From positions 62,001 through 126,000 of the forward strand of contig NZ_JACJVJ010000002.1 of NCBI RefSeq assembly GCF_014237875.1: DNA of 64,000 nucleotides, in the 5' to 3' direction. A program made the position numbers and the translations under genes. A model generated the notes under the pieces. That model worked only from the letters and a program-made list of their open reading frames with translations, did not search any database and was not told the origin of the DNA. Source of the DNA: Parasphingopyxis marina. GTDB taxonomy: Bacteria; Pseudomonadota; Alphaproteobacteria; Sphingomonadales; Sphingomonadaceae. Positions 60,362 to 64,000 of the stretch are shown one piece after another (positions within the stretch are counted from its first letter, which is position 1; each line of letters starts with the position of its first letter).

Positions 60362-62632
60362 ATGGCGCGAGACGAAGATTTGACGGAGCCGAGGGACGGC
60401 AAGCGAGGGCTCGGCGCGCTGCGCGGCAAGAGCTGGTTCATGCCGTCGATCGAGATCGTCACGCTCGGCATTTTCCTTGCGATGCTGGCGCTGACCTATT
60501 TCATTCTCACCCGAGAGAACGCGCCCGACGACCTGTTTCCGACGCCGCTGCTGACGGCGCTCCTGCTCGTGGCATTGCTGGTTCCGGCGATGTTTTTGAT
60601 GGTGTTGATCGCGCGCCGAATTGCCCAAAGCAGGGCTGCCCACTCCCCGATCGGGGGCAACGGGCGGTTGCATGTACGTTTGGTCGCGCTGTTTTCAGGA
60701 ATCGCGGCGGTGCCGACCTTGCTCGTGGTGATTTTCGCGTCGCTCCTGTTCCAATATGGGGTCGAATTCTGGTTCTCGGAGCGCGCGCGGGACACGCTGG
60801 AAAATGCAGGGAGCTTGGCCGAGGATTTCTATGCGCAAAGCCTAGAAGAGGTTGGCGCCGAAACCACGATGATGGCGGTCGACCTTGCCCCGCTCGCCCG
60901 GACGTATTCTTTCGATAGCCCCGAATTCGCCGAGAATTTTGCGTTTCAGGTTTTTGCGCGCGAACTGTCGGACGCGGCGATCTTCACGGTTGGTGAGGAA
61001 GGGGAGGTGCGCACTGAGGCGCTGGCCAATCCCGATGACGCATCGCTCGAATCGAGGCTGACCGCGTCGCTGCTCGCGCGGCTCGATTCGAACACGCAAT
61101 CGGCGGTAAACGATGCCGGTGACCGGTTCGAGGCACTGACGCGTTTCAGCGAGGATTCGCCATATCTTATCTATGCCTCGCGCGTGTCCGATCCGCAGAT
61201 GCAACTGCAGACCGAACGCGCCCAGGCGGTTCTTGCCGACTACGATCAATTGCTGAGCCGCGGACGGGCAATGCAACTCCGGTTCAACGCGGCGTTGCTG
61301 CTGATTTCGCTGTTGATCGTCGCTGCAGCGATCTGGATTGCGCTGACGGTCGCGGACAGGCTCGTGCGGCCCGTGGAGGCGCTCGTAGATGCGGCGCGCA
61401 AGGTTGCAGACGGCAATCTTTCGACGCGCGTGGCCGAACCGGAGACGAAGGACGAGATCGGGACACTCGCCAACGCGTTCAACAGCATGACCGGGCGGCT
61501 CGAAGAGCAGACGGGCGCGCTCGTTCTCGCGAACGACCAGCTCGATAGCCGCCGCGCTTTCACCGAAGCGGTGTTGTCGAGCGTGTCGGCCGGCGTCGTT
61601 TCCGTCGACAGCAACAGACGCATCCGCCTCGTCAATCGGTCTGCGGCCGAACTGCTAGAAGCTGAAGAAACGGGCCTGATGGAGAAATGCCTGACCGATA
61701 TCGCGCCCGAGCTCGACCGGCTGCTCGATAGCGGGAAGGTCGACGCGGTGATCCAGATGGCGAGCGGCGGCGATCCGAGAACTCTGGCAGTCAATATCGT
61801 CGAGGATCAGGGCGGCCACGTGTTGACCTTCGACGATATCACCGAGCAGTTGCTCGATCAGCGCCGCGCCGCCTGGTCGGACGTGGCGCGCCGGATTGCC
61901 CATGAGATCAAGAACCCGCTGACGCCGATCCAGCTCGCGGCCGAACGGCTCCAGCGCCGGTTTGGCGCCACCGCCGATCCGGACACTGACACCTTTTCGA
62001 AACTGACCGGGACGATTGTCCGGCAGGTCGGCGATTTACGGCGCATGGTCGACGAATTCTCGTCCTTCGCGCGGATGCCGAAGCCCGTATTTCGCGAGGA
62101 ATCCGTGGTGGATATCGCGCGGCAGGCGATTTTCCTGCACGAGGTGGCTCATCCGGAGATCGCGTTCGATCAGTCGGTGGACGACGGCGTTCCCCAGCTG
62201 GTCTGCGACCGGCGGCAGCTCGGCCAGGCGCTCACCAATGTCGTCAAAAACGCGGTTGAGGCTGTGGAGCAGAAATTCGGCGAGGGAGAATCCGGCGGCA
62301 AGGTGCGGCTCGCCGTCACATTCGAGAAGGGGCGCTTCTGCATCGATGTCGAAGACAATGGCGTAGGGCTTCCCGAAGAGCGCGAACGGCTGACCGAACC
62401 GTATATGACCACGCGCGAACGCGGCACCGGGCTTGGGCTCGCGATCGTCAAGAAAATCATCGAAGAGCATTTCGGCACGATTTCCTTCGCGGACATATCC
62501 GATGGCGGTACGCGCGTGCGAATCATGCTCGATGCCCAGACGTTGGCGCCGCTCAAGGATGCCGTGCCCGCTAGCGGCGAGGAAGATGCTCGCCTTTCCC
62601 AATTAACGAGAAGCAACGAGGAGACGGCCTGA
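60362..62632 (+). CDS. ntrY: Nitrogen-regulation sensor histidine kinase NtrY
   Basis: 756 residues from ATG 60362. Three N-terminal membrane helices (about 25-48, 58-85, 105-130) bracket a periplasmic loop, then a fourth helix (about 317-340) precedes HAMP, a PAS-like region (LSSVSAGVVSVDSNRRIRLVN), and a complete HisKA/HATPase core: H-box VARRIAHEIKNPLTPIQLAAERL, N-box LTNVVKNAVEAVEQ, G1 VEDNGVGLPEERERL and GTGLGLAIVKKIIEEHFG. It partners with NtrX, which starts 1 nt after its stop. The role is sensing nitrogen or redox status. Confidence 0.95.
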   Translation: MARDEDLTEPRDGKRGLGALRGKSWFMPSIEIVTLGIFLAMLALTYFILTRENAPDDLFPTPLLTALLLVALLVPAMFLMVLIARRIAQSRAAHSPIGGNGRLHVRLVALFSGIAAVPTLLVVIFASLLFQYGVEFWFSERARDTLENAGSLAEDFYAQSLEEVGAETTMMAVDLAPLARTYSFDSPEFAENFAFQVFARELSDAAIFTVGEEGEVRTEALANPDDASLESRLTASLLARLDSNTQSAVNDAGDRFEALTRFSEDSPYLIYASRVSDPQMQLQTERAQAVLADYDQLLSRGRAMQLRFNAALLLISLLIVAAAIWIALTVADRLVRPVEALVDAARKVADGNLSTRVAEPETKDEIGTLANAFNSMTGRLEEQTGALVLANDQLDSRRAFTEAVLSSVSAGVVSVDSNRRIRLVNRSAAELLEAEETGLMEKCLTDIAPELDRLLDSGKVDAVIQMASGGDPRTLAVNIVEDQGGHVLTFDDITEQLLDQRRAAWSDVARRIAHEIKNPLTPIQLAAERLQRRFGATADPDTDTFSKLTGTIVRQVGDLRRMVDEFSSFARMPKPVFREESVVDIARQAIFLHEVAHPEIAFDQSVDDGVPQLVCDRRQLGQALTNVVKNAVEAVEQKFGEGESGGKVRLAVTFEKGRFCIDVEDNGVGLPEERERLTEPYMTTRERGTGLGLAIVKKIIEEHFGTISFADISDGGTRVRIMLDAQTLAPLKDAVPASGEEDARLSQLTRSNEETA

Positions 62633-62633
62633 C

Positions 62634-64000
62634 ATGGCGCTCGACATTTTGGTGGTCGATGACGAAGCGGATATTTGCGAGCTCGTGGCAGGGGTGCTCG
62701 AGGATGAAGGCTATGAGACGCGCACCGCGCAGAATAGCGACGATGCGATCGCGGCGATCGAAGAACGACGGCCGTCGCTGGTCTTGCTCGACGTTTGGCT
62801 GCAGGGCTCCAAGCTCGACGGACTCGATCTGCTCGACGAGCTGAAAAGGCGTGATCCCAGTCTGCCGGTGCTGGTGATTTCGGGCCATGGCAATATCGAC
62901 ACCGCGGTTGCCGCTATCCGCCGTGGCGCCGTCGATTTCATCGAAAAGCCGTTCGAGGCGGCCCGGCTCCTACATCTGGTTGCGCGCGCGACCGAAACCC
63001 AGCGGTTACGGCGTGAGAACGAGTCGCTCCGGGCCCGGATCGGCGAGGAAGATGAGCTGACCGGAAATTCGAGCGCGATCAACGCGGTGCGCGCCACCCT
63101 CAAGCGGGTTGCCGGCACCGGCAGTCGTGTACTCATTACCGGACCTGCCGGCGTCGGCAAGGAGGTCGCCGCGCGACTGCTCCACGGCTGGAGCAACAGG
63201 ACGGATGCGAATTTCGTGGTCGTTTCGGCGGCACGGATGACGCCCGAACGGGTCGAGGAAGAGCTGTTTGGAACGGAGGATGACGACGGACCACACCCCG
63301 GTCTTCTCGAACAGGCGCATGGCGGGACATTGTTCCTCGACGAGATCGGGGACATGCCGCTCGACACCCAGGCTCGCATCCTGCGCGTACTGACCGACCA
63401 ACGGTTCAGCCGGGTTGGTGGCCAGCGTATGGTGAATGTGGACGTGCGCGTGATTTCCGCGACGGCCCGGGATCTTGAGAAGGAAATCGAGGAGGGGCGG
63501 TTCCGCGAGGACCTGTTTTACCGGCTCAACGTTGTGCCCGTTCACTTGCCGCCGCTCGCTGAGCGCCGGGAAGATATCCCGCCGCTCGCCGAGCATTTCG
63601 CGGCCCGTTATGCGGCCGAACGGCGCGTGCCCAATCCCGAAATTTCCGAGGAAGCAGTCGCCGCCATGCAGGCCTATGAATGGCCCGGCAATGTCCGCCA
63701 GTTGCGAAACATCGTAGAACGGACGATCATTCTTGCGCCGGGCGACCGTATCGCGCGGATCGATGTGGATATGCTGCCGGGAGAAATTCTCGAGGATCAA
63801 ATGCAGATCACGCCCGATACCGGCGCTCGTGCAATTATGGGAACGCCGCTACGCGAGGCCCGCGAAACCTTCGAACGCGAATATCTGCGCGTCCAGATCC
63901 GGCGCTTTTCCGGCAATATTTCGCGAACCGCGACCTTTATCGGTATGGAACGCTCTGCGCTTCATCGCAAGCTGAAGACGCTCGGGCTTCACGACACGAA
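62634..64000 (+). CDS. ntrX: NtrX response regulator (C-terminus just beyond window)
   Basis: About 455 codons are visible, nearly the full protein. The receiver (1-120) has phosphoacceptor Asp in LVLLDVWLQGS and Lys in IEKPFEAA. The AAA+ domain shows Walker A GPAGVGKE and Walker B GGTLFLDEIGDMP, with a later arginine-finger and FREDLFYRLNVVPVHLPPL block. The sigma-54-contacting GAFTGA loop is missing: ELFGTEDDDGPHPGLLEQAHGG stands in its place, as in other alphaproteobacterial NtrX proteins. A Fis-type helix-turn-helix near the end (FSGNISRTATFIGMERSALHRKLKTLG) binds DNA. Translationally close to ntrY (1-nt gap). Confidence 0.95.
   Translation, partial: MALDILVVDDEADICELVAGVLEDEGYETRTAQNSDDAIAAIEERRPSLVLLDVWLQGSKLDGLDLLDELKRRDPSLPVLVISGHGNIDTAVAAIRRGAVDFIEKPFEAARLLHLVARATETQRLRRENESLRARIGEEDELTGNSSAINAVRATLKRVAGTGSRVLITGPAGVGKEVAARLLHGWSNRTDANFVVVSAARMTPERVEEELFGTEDDDGPHPGLLEQAHGGTLFLDEIGDMPLDTQARILRVLTDQRFSRVGGQRMVNVDVRVISATARDLEKEIEEGRFREDLFYRLNVVPVHLPPLAERREDIPPLAEHFAARYAAERRVPNPEISEEAVAAMQAYEWPGNVRQLRNIVERTIILAPGDRIARIDVDMLPGEILEDQMQITPDTGARAIMGTPLREARETFEREYLRVQIRRFSGNISRTATFIGMERSALHRKLKTLGLHDT

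Overview
The window is a GC-rich chromosomal segment from an alphaproteobacterium, most likely order Sphingomonadales. Supporting signs are the pyruvate dehydrogenase E1-beta with a fused N-terminal lipoyl domain, the eno-ftsB-pdhA-pdhB order, a fused IspDF, TrmFO, the dusB-ntrY-ntrX order and TadE/TadG genes. Genus cannot be fixed by reading alone. I see no integrase, transposase, prophage core, CRISPR array or rRNA. Gene density is high, with many 1-4 nt overlaps.

Layout. 0-0.7 kb: a stress-protein/holin-like membrane pair on the minus strand. 0.9-5.2 kb: eno, a DivIC/FtsB-like gene, pdhA and pdhB. 5.2-10.4 kb: a Tad-type set (two TadE-like pseudopilins and two VWA-domain TadG paralogs) split by a short squalene/phytoene-synthase-like gene on the other strand. 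10.6-19.4 kb: an EF-hand protein, an M20 peptidase, trmFO, a YhhN protein, a TauD dioxygenase, a DUF952 protein, gyrA and yaaA. 19.6-25.7 kb: two tandem TPR-type exported paralogs, an Lrp regulator, a histidine kinase with a degraded ATPase domain, and a polysaccharide deacetylase. 25.7-26.0 kb: tRNA-Ile2(CAU) and tRNA-Pro(UGG).

26.2-38.7 kb is the most unusual region. It is a cluster of very large multidomain glycan enzymes: a TPR/pyruvyltransferase/GT8/methyltransferase fusion, two sulfotransferases (one fused to a methyltransferase), a TauD-type dioxygenase, an alpha/beta hydrolase with a helical N-terminus, a GT4 + GT2-like glycosyltransferase and a TPR-methyltransferase. No flippase, polymerase or exporter is present. 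I read it as a candidate pathway for a sulfated, methylated and perhaps pyruvylated glycan or glycoconjugate.

38.7-49.6 kb: a tiny Trp-rich protein, a CHASE2-EAL phosphodiesterase, a MarR-emrA-emrB efflux operon with a likely operator, an acidic lipoprotein, an M28 peptidase, ettA, a membrane protein and a frameshifted NTF2-like gene. 49.6-55.5 kb: acylphosphatase, another sulfotransferase-like protein, an NYN-domain protein, PutP, a DUF2846-like protein, an NTF2-like protein, DoxX and a beta-carbonic anhydrase. 55.6-64 kb: lipA, a COQ10/RatA-type START gene, cinA C-terminal domain, a small exported protein, ispDF, dusB, ntrY and ntrX (cut by the window edge). Central metabolism links several genes: LipA makes the cofactor used by the lipoyl domain on PdhB. 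NtrY/NtrX and the EAL protein are the main signalling outputs.
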